Source of the DNA: Synanceia verrucosa
Lineage: Eukaryota > Chordata > Actinopteri > Perciformes > Synanceiidae
Assembly (NCBI GenBank): GCA_029721515.1
Contig: CM056569.1
Coordinates: 16,485,507-16,549,506 of the forward strand
Direction: 5' to 3'
DNA length: 64,000 nucleotides
Shown here: positions 23,386 through 34,060 of the stretch, one piece after another
How the letters are laid out: each line of letters begins with the position of its first letter
Numbering within the stretch: the stretch's first letter is position 1
Position numbers and translations under genes: made by a program
Notes under the pieces: generated by a model
Seen by the model: only the letters and a program-made list of their open reading frames with translations
What the model was told of the DNA's origin: nothing
Database searches by the model: none

Positions 23386-24531
23386 ATATATAGCTATAAC
23401 TATGGAAGTGAGTGTAAAAAATCTGTTTAACATGAGTACATGCAGTACCAGCAGGATTTATGACTTGTGGTGAGTTGATTTTCAGGAGGAGATGTAATTT
23501 AAAGATTTTTTCATAGATTAATAGGACACTTTTCTTGAACAATCATATCTTCATAACAGTATTTAAATGTGTATTGAAACAAGTCTTAAAGGTGCCAAAC
23601 AGCCAACTAACAGCTAATCATAATAACACAGCTGTCTCATAATCTTTATGTGCCATTGGCCTGTAGATTAAGTCATTTTTGCATTTGAGCCACTAATTAG
23701 GCCTGACATTTTGAGTTTGTTTATTGCTAATTGCTGCAAATTAAAGTGTCAGAAAAGAATTTTTAAAAAAAAGATCTCTGTGAACGGCAGGAGATGGACC
23801 ATCATTTAGCTGGTCAGTGGAGCGCTGGGCAGGGTTTGAATTACACAGTGGCTTTCAGGGGAGCCCTGTTTTACTCGACTTTCCAATTTCGACGTAAGAT
23901 TCTGTAGTCTCTGTCTAAGCCTTGGTTCAGCATTAGGGCTCTTTCACACTGCCAGCACAGCAGTCACAGATCAGAATGAACAGCTCTGCTGCTTCACAAT
24001 TTCCCCTTTTCCACCAAAAGGAACCTGGTGCTAGTGCTGGTGCTTAGTTGGTTCACTAACCACGTCATTACGTCACTGCAAAACGTCGGTACGTCACTGC
24101 ATTTTTGTTTTCACCCGGCAAAGCTTAAAAACAAGGCTTTGCAAAAAAATCCAAAGCCGATAAAATGAACTGTATGACGTTATATTTGTGCCACACTCCT
24201 GAGCGAATAAAGATTTTGAGCGAGCAAATGCATAAGCAGGAGAAACACTGAGACTCAGCGGTGATTGTGACACGTGCAAAAATAAATTTACTAATTCTGC
24301 ATTTGCTCGCTCAAAATCTGTCTTTGTTCACTCAGGAATGTGGCACAAATGTAACGCCATATAACTGTTACTGGCTACCATTTTTGACGTAATTCAAATG
24401 GCGACTCCATTTAAGAACAGAGATTGTATCACGGCCGTGTGTCCAGGGAGTGCTTTCAATACATTTGCAAAGGAACCAGGCAGTATTTACTCCGCTGTTG
24501 TTGGTCTCAATAATATATGACTGTGATACAC
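23386..24531. other. no gene recognised
   Basis: AT-rich; an imperfect inverted pair at 24120-24260 and 24270-24370 (GCAAATGCATAAGCAG-like and CTGCATTTGCTCGCTC) suggests a small palindromic element. Confidence 0.4.
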
Positions 24532-24697
24532 AGGCACCCCAAGCAGTTGGTGGTTCAGTGTCTTGCTCAAGGGCACCTCAGCAGTGCCTAAGAGGAGGAA
24601 CTGGTACCTGTCCAGCTCCCAGACCAGACTCTGTACTTGACCCTCCACTTCTCAGCCCATATCCCCACAGACTGAGCTACTGCCACCCCAAAGACTC
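24532..24697 (-). mobile_element. tRNA-derived SINE family 2, inverted copy
   Basis: Complement of the family: GTGTCTTGCTCAAGGGCACC at 24558 and the head complement GACTGAGCTACTGCC at 24670. Confidence 0.6.
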
Positions 24698-26157
24698 AGT
24701 TACTGGATGGATGGATTAACGGGGAAGGTGACACCTCTGGATCTTGACCCTTTCCTCTGAGCTTCCTCTGGGACATAATGTACTTACAGCAGACCTCCAG
24801 CACTGTGCAGAAAAATGTTGTTGCTCCTACAGAGTAAGGTAGCGCTGCTTGTATCTGTGTTAAAGCCTCCACTAACCTTCCACTTTTGGATTAAGTTACC
24901 ACTCTGTGAGGTTGTTGAGGGAAGCGTTTATGTGCTCAGTGCCTCCTGAGATCATTGGAATTACACATTTTGCATACTTCTCCAACTGTTTGGCTTACCT
25001 TATATCACTAGTTAGCAGCCCCAACAATCTGAGCGGCAGAGGCACTTCCTGTTTAAGATGAAGAATCAAGCCCAGAGAAAGGGGTCGAGGTCATCTCTAC
25101 TTCATACCAGAGCACGGATTCTCACCAAATTAAATTAGCTTGAACGCAAGATCACATAGCCTCAGTTCAGAGGGAGGCCTGTCTGCTGCAGTGACAGGGT
25201 GACAGGTCAGATCCCACTTTCTAAACCTCTCCATGGTGTTATTCCAGGAGCGCCCCCAGCTGTTTGCTTTGCTAAAGCAACCTGATACCTGCTAAGGTAA
25301 AGGAAGTGCTGTTCATCATCAGGCCACGATACTCTGTGCATTTCAGGAGTTATTTATGTTATCAAGATGAACTTTATGTTACCTTCTCTTGAGCATTCAG
25401 GAAATTCTGGTGAGTGAATGGAGTTCTGTCGGAGACCAAAGCAGTCCTGTTCCTCTTATCCAGAATAATTATATTTCTCCAAACTTTACATGTATTTAGT
25501 TGCAGTTTTTTACATTACACTAAGCACCATGAGGAGCAACGCTCCTAATTTCATTGTATGCACTGTCATATGATGACAATAAAGACTTTTGATTGATTGG
25601 TTTGGGCGTGGCAGTCACTGTGTGCACATGGACGAGCGTAATCGTATAATAAAGGCATCAAAAACGTATCAAATTCATGTGCACAGGCTAAGGGTTGTAT
25701 AGGGACTGGATTCACAAATATGATAGGAACCCCTGGCTTAAGACGTTGTTAATCGCCTCTTGTATTGTATCGTACCGTGTTCGCATCCTGCTCAAGAATT
25801 TCCGCCAGGGATTTCACCCGGAAGTGGAAGGAGGCGCGGACGCCATCATAAATAGTAATGTTGTTGCCATAAAAGTCAAATGATACCATGGCTTCGAAGA
25901 AATCAACAACTCACTTTTGGACGGCGACAGTTTAATATTTATTGTTGTTCTTACGTAGCCAAATAACCGGAAGTAGTTCTAACACTACCTGTTGAAAGGA
26001 TTACAGCGCCACCTAGCATAGCGGAGTCAGCCAGGTTGCTGACATTATCTGAATTCCATGTGGAACTCCATGTGTACTTGGATTTTGGGGCAGACCACCT
26101 GCCGAGTTGCAACATTGAATTTTCACACAATCCAGTATGATCCCACCATGTGACTGC
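24698..26157. other. no gene recognised
   Basis: Apart from the possible LINE tail at 25545, nothing is assigned. Confidence 0.45.
25545..25595 (+). repeat. possible LINE 3' tail
   Basis: TATGATGACAATAAAGACTT followed by TTGATTGATTGG, comparable to 23340-23385. Confidence 0.35.
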
Positions 26158-26335
26158 AGTGAGTAGCTCAGTCTGGAGTGACTGGGAACTGGAGGGTTGT
26201 GGTTCAAGTCCAGGTCGGACCAAGTGGACTGGTAGCTGGAGAGGATCCAGTTCATCCTCCTGGGCACTGCTGAGGTGCTCTTGAGCAAGACACTGAACTC
26301 ACAACTGCTCGGAACACCTGGATATGGAGCAGCCA
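26158..26335 (+). mobile_element. tRNA-derived SINE family 2
   Basis: Starts GTAGCTCAGTCTGGAG (an A-box of true tRNA type) with B-box GGTTCAAGTCC about 45 bases later, then a body with GGGCACTGCTGAGGTGCTCT and TGAGCAAGACACTGAACTC. The body resembles the conserved core of V-SINEs (from memory). Confidence 0.65.
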
Positions 26336-26429
26336 TGAGTGTTTCATAACTGGTGTGTAATGTACAACTGAAAAATTGAACCAAACTTGTTGTTCCAGTT
26401 ACACTTGGGTTAGGGTTATACTGTATATA

Positions 26430-27152
26430 CACAGCAATAAAAGAAACATGTTTTTAAGCGTCCCCAAGCTACCTATAAAAGATGTTAAATTTGAGAATCT
26501 GGTTTATCACATCCTTTCAACAAATGCACAAAAAGAATACTGTCTAGAGATCAAATTTATTCAAAAAAGGCATATTGGAGTTAATGGTAGACCAAAGTAT
26601 GGCCTCTCTGAGTCGCCTGGGCACTGTTTGAGCACTGATATGGGGTCGGTCACATTCAGGTGTCTCAGCAGCAGTAACGATGGCAGGAAGTGTCCGGCCT
26701 CTGAGATGGCGAAGACGGATATGGCGATCCTGAATGTTGGTCGTCACACATTAGTCTGCCGCTGCGTGGACGATCTGAGGTGCCGTTCATGGCATGGAAT
26801 CTGGTTCTGAGACGACTAATTGTTGATTCGTGAACGTTCATTGCCCTTGCAACATCTCGCACGCTCATGCCGGCACTCAGCATTCCAATAGCACGTTCAC
26901 GTTGGATTTGCGTCAGTCGCGGCATCATTACAAAAGCACCATTTTCATACATCAGTGCTCTAGTCGTCTGGGTCGACTACACCTCCATTAATCTACCCAT
27001 CGGAATACGGCATCACAACATGCACTTATTGCATTTTTGGCACATGTTACCGTTCATGCGCAACCTTTTGTCCAAATAAGCATTTTCACTTTGCTGCTGA
27101 GGCAAACGGCAACAACTGGAATTCACTTTATAAAATGTTTCTTTTGTTGAGT
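26430..27152 (-). mobile_element. internally deleted Tc1-like element that keeps the DNA-binding region
   Basis: Inverted ends share AAAAGAAACAT (left about 26438, right complement about 27136) within TA-rich flanks. On the minus strand, 26952-26665 encodes MMPRLTQIQRERAIGML, then MSVRDVARAMNVHESTISR, a clear HTH, then SDRPRSGR; a second frame carries RHIRLRHLRGR and TVPRRLREA. The sequence then runs to the end with no DDE domain. At about 720 bp it is a non-autonomous derivative. Confidence 0.8.
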
Positions 27153-27864
27153 ATATATACAATTCTGCAATGGGCTGCTATACAGAGCACCCAGTGGGCA
27201 AGTTGGGGTTGTGTCTCATCCTTGAACACAACAGCAGGACTGGGGGATCGAACCCACAAGTGAGCGTCTGGAAGTTAGCTTCACTGCCTCCAGTCTTTCT
27301 CTTCCAGTCTGCTGCTCTGCACACAGAAATCACATCAACATGGATCTTCTCATCTGACATCCGAGGGTAAACAGTCGTGGGGTTCCCAAACTACAGGGCA
27401 GTTTTTATAAGAGATAAATCAGATCCACATTGTGTCTGAACTGTTGCAGCCAAGGACCCAGAGGAGGAATGAAGGACCTAATCCAAGCAGGCAGCCATTC
27501 GTCCAGCATGTATGTCATCCTGCAGAGAGGAGTCATGGCTGCACACAAACAAGGGTCATGTGAATGCTGTGTACTGTGTAGATGAATGCTCTCTCACTTT
27601 CTTTCACTCTCACAGATTCACATTCCTCCTGTCCCTTCCTTTCTCTGAACACGACTAAATCTCAGAGTCCAAGACAGTATTTCACAGCTGCTTTGGTGAA
27701 GCAGGAATTTTCAGCCTCCACACTAGATCAAATAACAAGCTTGAGTCTGTTGCACTGGTATGTAACTCACATGTTAGGTGGAGCTATTGTGTATATTTGT
27801 GTCCATACATAGTGGGACAGAGAGAAAGAGCTGTGCAGAAAGGAGTGGGTAACACAACACACAA
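27153..27864. other. no gene recognised
   Basis: Short frames only. Confidence 0.45.
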
Positions 27865-28740
27865 TCCACACGACAACGGCATGACAACGCTTGTGAGAAC
27901 ATTGCCGGAATTATTTCCGTCTACATGGCAACATGATAACGAGTGACAAGGATGTAATACATATGCCACGCTGTTAGGTGGCGCTGCAAAGAAACACAGA
28001 GAGACCCATGATAAAGAACGAAAGAATGCAATGAGCATGTGCGCATGAAGTCCTTGTTTACTACTTCTTCTGGTCACGTGATGACGTGAGGTTATCATTA
28101 GCAACAACACCGGGTACACGCTGCAACTCCGAAACGGCGTTGTCAGATCTTCTCACTCTGGAAAATACCATTTTGGGTCTCCAAGAACGCCAGAGCCCTC
28201 TGTACGCAAGGCATAATCGGTATCAAAATTTGGTGGATTCACAGAATTCCGTTGTCGTGTGGACGGCACCTAAATCATACAGTGTTCATAACCTGCCAAG
28301 TGTTTGCTATCTCTGCAGCTCAGCTCACACAACAACGGAATTCTGTGAATCCGACAAACTTTAATACCGATTCCGCCTTGTGTAAAAATGGCTCCAGCGT
28401 TGTCGGAGACCCAAAGCGGTATTTTCTGACAACGGGTTCCAGAGTGAGAAGATCTGACAACGCCGTTTCGGAGTTGCAGTGTGTACCCGGCGTTGTAGCT
28501 AACGATGACATCATGTCATCACGTGACCAGAAGGAGTGAACAAGGACTTCAAGACTTTAATGCTCATTGCATTCTTTCGTTCTTTTTCGTGGGTCTCTCT
28601 GTGTTTCTTTGCAGCGCCACCTATCGGTGTGGCATATTTATTACATCCTTGTCACTCATCACTCTTTATCACGTTGCCATGTAGACGGAAACAATTCTGG
28701 CAACGTTCTCACAAGCGTTGTCGTGCCGTTGTCGTGTGGA
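27865..28740. mobile_element. foldback element with long inverted arms
   Basis: The left arm, about 27865-28265, and the right arm, about 28325-28740, are imperfect reverse complements over some 400 bases, separated by about 60 bases. The outer ends read TCCACACGACAACGGCATGA and the complement of TCCACACGACAACGGCACGA. Matching landmarks are GGTGGCGCTGCAAAGAAACA, GGTCACGTGATGAC and CTCCGAAACGGCGTTGTCAG. No transposase is encoded. This is a foldback or long-TIR MITE-type DNA element of unassigned superfamily. Confidence 0.8.
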
Positions 28741-29677
28741 TGGGGCCTCAGTTTATTTATTGAACCTGGAGAGGAGAATGACGCCATGTCACGGGGACAC
28801 ATATGTAGCATGTTGTGGGAGAAGAGATAACATGAGGAGAGGACAGCTGGAGTGTTTCATTACAGAGAAAAATCAATGGGACACCAATGTAGATACAACA
28901 CCTCTGTGTGTCACCCTTTGGAGAAGATTTACACCTCCTGCAGAATTTAATAATGGCCGATACTGCAGGACAGACTCATCAGGACACTGATAGATACTTT
29001 ATACTTCTACTCAACTACATTTCAAAGACAAATATTAGACTTTAAAATTAGACAAATATTAGAAGTTCTGTTGTATTTACAATCACCGCAAAGTAAATAA
29101 ATGAGATTATAGTTCACATCTGTGTCTGGTAGTTATTTATTTATATATGATGATATTTGCCACAGTTTTTTTGTGACTTCTTTAGTTAAAGGTTTATTTA
29201 TTCAACTCTTATTATTTAAACAATTAAAATATTTAAAATTTTAAATTAATATAGTTACCCTAGACAATTATTGTTATTGTATTGACAGCAAGAAAAATAC
29301 ATTTTATACTGACGATTTTATTACAAGTTAATAACACAAATGCAAGACCCTTTAATGTCATAATATGGACAAGTGAGACTCTAATATAACTCTGCTTCCA
29401 AATGCATTAACTTTACAAAGCAGGAGGAGCAGCTTAACACTGACTGGTTAGCATGACCTGTCCACGAGTAGCAAGCTGATTGGTGAGCTTGGCAGGACGG
29501 TATGGACGACATGTATGTGTAAAATAGATGACACAGAATATCCTGGGTCAAAAAAAAAAAAAACGCAGCTTTGATGATCACATGATCACGTTGTCTGCAA
29601 TCCCAATTTTGATCAGAAAATGATAAATCGTTCAGCCCTAGTGGAGAGGTGTCAGAGCGAAGACGCTGCCCTCATAT
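28741..29677. other. no gene recognised
   Basis: AT-rich, no credible frame. Confidence 0.5.
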
Positions 29678-29840
29678 CCAGGCACCCCAAGCAGTTGCGG
29701 GTTCAGTGCTTTGCTCAAGGGCACCTCAGCAGTGCCCAGGAGGAGGAACTGGCATGTCTCCAGCTACCAGTCCACTCTCCAGATTTGGTCTGACCTGGAA
29801 TTGAATCAGCGACCCTCCGATTCCTTCTCCAAATCACTAC
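29678..29840 (-). mobile_element. tRNA-derived SINE family 2, inverted copy
   Basis: Contains GGCACCCCAAGCAGTTGCGG, TTTGCTCAAGGGCACCTCAG and the B-box-side complement GAATTGAATCAGCGACCCTC. It is cut short before the A box. Confidence 0.6.
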
Positions 29841-30721
29841 AGACCTCTTTAACTGAACATGAATTATTTGCAAGTGCATCCATAAAATGTCCATCAGGCA
29901 AAAACAGACTTCCAACTGATTGTCCTTTTAGTTCTTTCAGATCTTCAAGACGTACTTCCTTGAACTTCTTTGAACCTCTCCAGTCACTATAATGAGATGA
30001 CATGAGATGAGGTGATCACTCTCCTCCTCTTTAACTTTCCTCTCTTTGGGCTGTTGAGGCTCTCTTGAGGCCATTTTAATTCCCTCCCTTTTAAATTTAC
30101 ATTTGATTGTTTTCGACTGAAGCGGAGGGATTGATTGTGACAGAGGACGTAGAGGACGGAGGAGGATGTGGTGAAAGATGGAGGGGGAAGTGAATGAGGA
30201 GTAAATGGAGAAAGGGAAGAGTTGGAGGAGACGAAGGAGGGAAGCATCAGAGAGAAGAGGAGGAAAGGGATGGCAGGGAATCAAGAGAGGATGGAGGTGA
30301 TGATGGATGATGCAGAGGATACTGGAGGATCGTAGCTTCAGAAGAAATGATTTCTCATAATTGTGTCCGTTCTCTCTTTGGAATTCAGACTGTGTCATTG
30401 CTTTTATTGCTCTTTGCTGTCAGTCAGCTGCATAATCAAGTGTTTCTGTGACAAGTGTCCAAACTCATTTCTGTAAAACTGAAGTATACCTGTGAAGCTT
30501 TCGGAGGCTTGTGCAGATTTTTCTCCATGTGTTGTTGAGTTTCATTGCTCTGCAGCTAGCTACGACTGCTAATCCACTAAGCTGACTTCTGCTACTTGGT
30601 CCGAATGTCTAATGATATTAAGTATCTATGCAGCATATTTCAAGAGCAGATGTCATAAAGTGTTTCACTATAATCGACAAAATACCAAGGAAAGGGCAAG
30701 ATGGTGATGAAGAGAGGAGCT
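29841..30721. other. no gene recognised; purine-rich stretch
   Basis: 30120-30320 is strongly GGA/GAG-rich on the plus strand, which creates a spurious 153-residue Ser/Pro/Leu-rich frame on the minus strand. Confidence 0.5.
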
Positions 30722-30881
30722 TTAACTCACTGAGTGCTAGTCTTTTCATAAAACTGAAAGTGCCTTGTACCAGCACTTTTTGGCCAAAAGTACTCAAAGG
30801 CTGTGTGAGAGCGCCCTCTTGTGCCTGCTGCTGAAAAACCACACTGATGTACATATACATCAATAGCACTCAAAGAGTTGA
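30722..30881. mobile_element. short TTAA-type MITE (piggyBac-like), copy 1
   Basis: Ends are TTAACTCACTGAGTGC and the complement of GCACTCAAAGAGTTGA. TTAA with TTTGAGTGCC-type ends recalls piggyBac-type non-autonomous elements. It is related in its left end to the longer copy at 61341-61811. The superfamily assignment is inference. Confidence 0.5.
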
Positions 30882-33189
30882 AGGTACAATACGTAAGAAA
30901 TGTATTTAAATGAATCATAAAATGGTCCTGATATGTCACCAGACATTAAGAAATCATGTTCATTTCAAATACTTATATCACTGAGAACAGTAGTCCAGCC
31001 AGGATATTCTCATTTAAAAAGCCAAATTGCAGCCCTCAACTGATGTTGATGTTGTCATGTTGTGTTTTGGTCTGATGTTCCACCCTCCACCTATCTCCCA
31101 ATCATCAAGTCAGTAGTGTGTCAGCATCTGGGTTACCAGCTCTGCTCTAGTTACCACAGCTGCAGCTACGAACGTGTCTGATAAATAATGTCTAACGTTA
31201 CGAAACCTAAAAGACCTCGTTATGAATTTGAAATACGTCAAGACAAAGTCAGAAATAAAACAAGGACTATCACATAAAACAAGGACTATCACCACGGACC
31301 CCACCCCAGAGCTCCACTCACTTTACCCCAGCCCTCCACAGCTCTCCCCAACCCCATTTTACTCCTTCTCAGTGTCCAAGGTGATGCTCAAGGTGGCTGC
31401 TTTTCATTCACTGTAATACTTTCTGTTCCTGTTGGATACTGCAGCCGAGCTGGCAACTTCTAGTCAGGGGAGAGGGAGAGGGGAGACACTGCTCTACAGT
31501 AATTTGAAAGTGATTGCAGTACCAGTTTGGCCACAGTGCTACATACGGTTCCTTTAATGTAGAAAATAAGACAAGACTGTTGAACTGGATTCTGAATATG
31601 ATGGGAAGCCATGATAAAGAAATCCCTGACCTACGACCCTATGAGGATAAGCGGTAGATAATGGATGGATGGAGGACGGTTTAGTGGCTCACCATAAGGG
31701 ATAATCCTGGCTCTGGCAAGGAGTCTGTCGGACCAGTCACAGTGCTCCATCTGCATCTTGAGTCGTTGGGGTGGGCGTAGCACCGTCATCGGCTCTGTCA
31801 TTGATTTTGGAAGAGTTAGACTTGAGTTTTTCTTTGAAAGTTGAGCAGAAAGAAGCACGAAACTCATTCGTTTTAAAGAAGGATGTATTTGCTGTTTTGT
31901 CTAGAGCAAAAGTCTAACATACCAGCTGGCTCCACTGGTCGCTAAAAGGATCGCTCTGAATACGTCACATTGTCTGTTGCTCTGATTGGTCCTAGTGCTG
32001 GCCTATTACATGCAGAAGCAGTTTGAACGACAGCACTTGGTTCTGTCCTCAGACTATTCATTTCATGTCATAGTCTAGCTTGTCAGGCTAACATTCAGCC
32101 CAATTTGAGCCCAAGTGGACCAGACCAGTTAAACCAGTGCAAAATAATCAGACCTGACCTCCAAATGTTTCCCTTTCTATTAGTGTAAAAAAGTAACGTT
32201 TATTCTGAAAACAGTCAGCGAACACATGATCCATTCATACATCTGAGCACAAACAGCCTGAGATGTCTCGTTGATTTCGCACTTATGATTAAAAACAGAC
32301 TGCTGTTTCCTCAAACCTGCCGTTTCATTTATCATTCATCTTTTCTGTCCTCTGCTGTCCTGAATTATTGGATATTTTGTTTCTAATAGCAGCTCTGTCT
32401 ATTATAACCCTGGAGCAGTGAAAGCCCTACATGTGACAGTGTTGTGTCACAGCCTGTACAGTTTTATGGTGAAATCAGAAATAAAGACAGTCATCCAGAG
32501 GGATGGATTGGACATTTGTGGAGAAAAATTTAGAAAGCCGTAGAAAATGATCTGCCATCCATTTTTATGGAGTTGTAAGACAAACTCACACAGTGCAGTG
32601 ATGAGCCGAACACTTCATGTGATAAATACAGTGATTTTCCTCTAGTTTTCCTGCAGCACAGGCAGATTACAGATAACAGCACCTCTTACTAACGTTTCCC
32701 TCGTTTTGATGTCCTCTGCTGCTGGGGAACCATGTGAATTTTAATGCTCTGCCTCTAAACTGTCAATCACACGTTTCCTTTTCTCAACGCAAGCCATTAA
32801 AATACCAACAGGACTGGAGATCATCATGGACATCTGGACGTTGAGAGCTGTGAAATTCAGGCCACATGACTTACACATAAATCGGCATGCATTTACAAGA
32901 AGCTTGTCACCAGTGAAACATGACGTTTTCGTTTTTTTAACTTTGCTGACTTTGCTAAATCCACAAATACCTTTTTTTAACAGCCAATCAGACTCCCTCC
33001 GATCACATGAGCGGTACAGGTGGAAATGGAAGAAATGCCATAGAAATGAGAAGGACCTATTGCTGATTTATTGGGTTAATTTACAGGATTATTACCAAGA
33101 TCACCCAACGGAAAGACATCTGAAAATTTTGGGACAAGCAGGAGACACGAAAAGCTTCAGATGGACAGTTTAAATATCTAAATTAAACA
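30882..33189. other. no gene recognised
   Basis: The SINE tail at 31628 is the only assigned item. A 115-codon plus frame at 32826 has no recognised motif. Confidence 0.45.
31628..31673 (+). mobile_element. SINE family 1 tail fragment
   Basis: GACCCTATGAGGATAAGCGG followed by AATGGATGGATGG matches the 3' end of the copy at 412-640. Confidence 0.45.
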
Positions 33190-33265
33190 TACAGAGTTTA
33201 ATAAATGTATCAGATCACCATTTTGAACAGGAGTGAGGAATTTAAACTGAACTAAACCTTTTTAG
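33190..33265. repeat. dispersed repeat family D, fragment
   Basis: Shares CCATTTTGAACAGGAGTGAG and AATTTAAACTGAACT with the complement of 21740-21790. Confidence 0.45.
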
Positions 33266-33289
33266 ACTAGTATGTATTAGTGTCAATGT

Positions 33290-34060
33290 GACTTTTTTAT
33301 TTTGGACATGCTATAATGTGGCTTTTTAACACTTTATCCAACATATTATACCATAGAATCATTCAGCACACCATAATAAGGCTTTCTGATGGCATTTATT
33401 GACATTTTATGACATTTTTTTTATATGTTTTTCAACATACTATAGTATGACTTTAAATTTGGGGCATGCGATAATATGACTTTTTAACACTTTTCCCTCA
33501 ACACATTTTGCCAAAGAATCATTCACCACACTATAATAAGGCTGTGCCATTTTTTACAACATGATTAATTTTTTTTTTACTTTTTTTTGACACACTACAG
33601 TATGACTTTTTTTTAATTTGGGACATGCTATAATATGGAGTTTTTTCCAACATAATTTACCACAGAATCACTCAACATATATTTTGGTTTTTCAGATTAC
33701 ATTTTACAACATGATTTTTTTTTTACATTTTGGACATACTATAATATGGATTTTTTTTTTTAACAACTTCATTCAACATACTTTAATTCAGCTTTTTGAT
33801 GACTCTTTTGACACACAATTCTACAAAACTTATTAAACAACTTATTATTCTATGCCTCCATTCAACACAATATAGTTTTAATACTATTCTATTATTTTTT
33901 TATAGCATAACATTTTTCTACATACTATGTAATACTATCACTACTCTGCCTATTCTATTTTCTCTTTTTGACATGCTGTAGTATGACTTTTACACCTTGT
34001 ATTAACATACAATACAAGGACATTTGTTCACCTTATTTGGACATATTATACTATTACTTT
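33290..34060. repeat. degenerate minisatellite, GACATGCTATAATATGACTTT unit
   Basis: The core TTNGACATGCTATAATATG followed by a T run recurs at about 33302, 33461, 33618, 33721, 33968 and 34036, separated by T-rich and AACATACT sequence. Confidence 0.65.

Noticed and set aside
26158..26225. tRNA gene (A and B boxes present)
   Set aside because: The boxes belong to a SINE head; the sequence continues into the SINE body and does not fold as a full tRNA acceptor stem that I can see.
29937..30398. 153-codon minus-strand frame
   Set aside because: Ser/Pro/Leu-rich low-complexity translation of a GGA-rich stretch, with no motif or splice structure.
32826..33173. 115-codon plus-strand frame starting MDIWTLRAVKF
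   Set aside because: No recognised domain, no flanking splice sites of quality, and the length is within chance for this composition.
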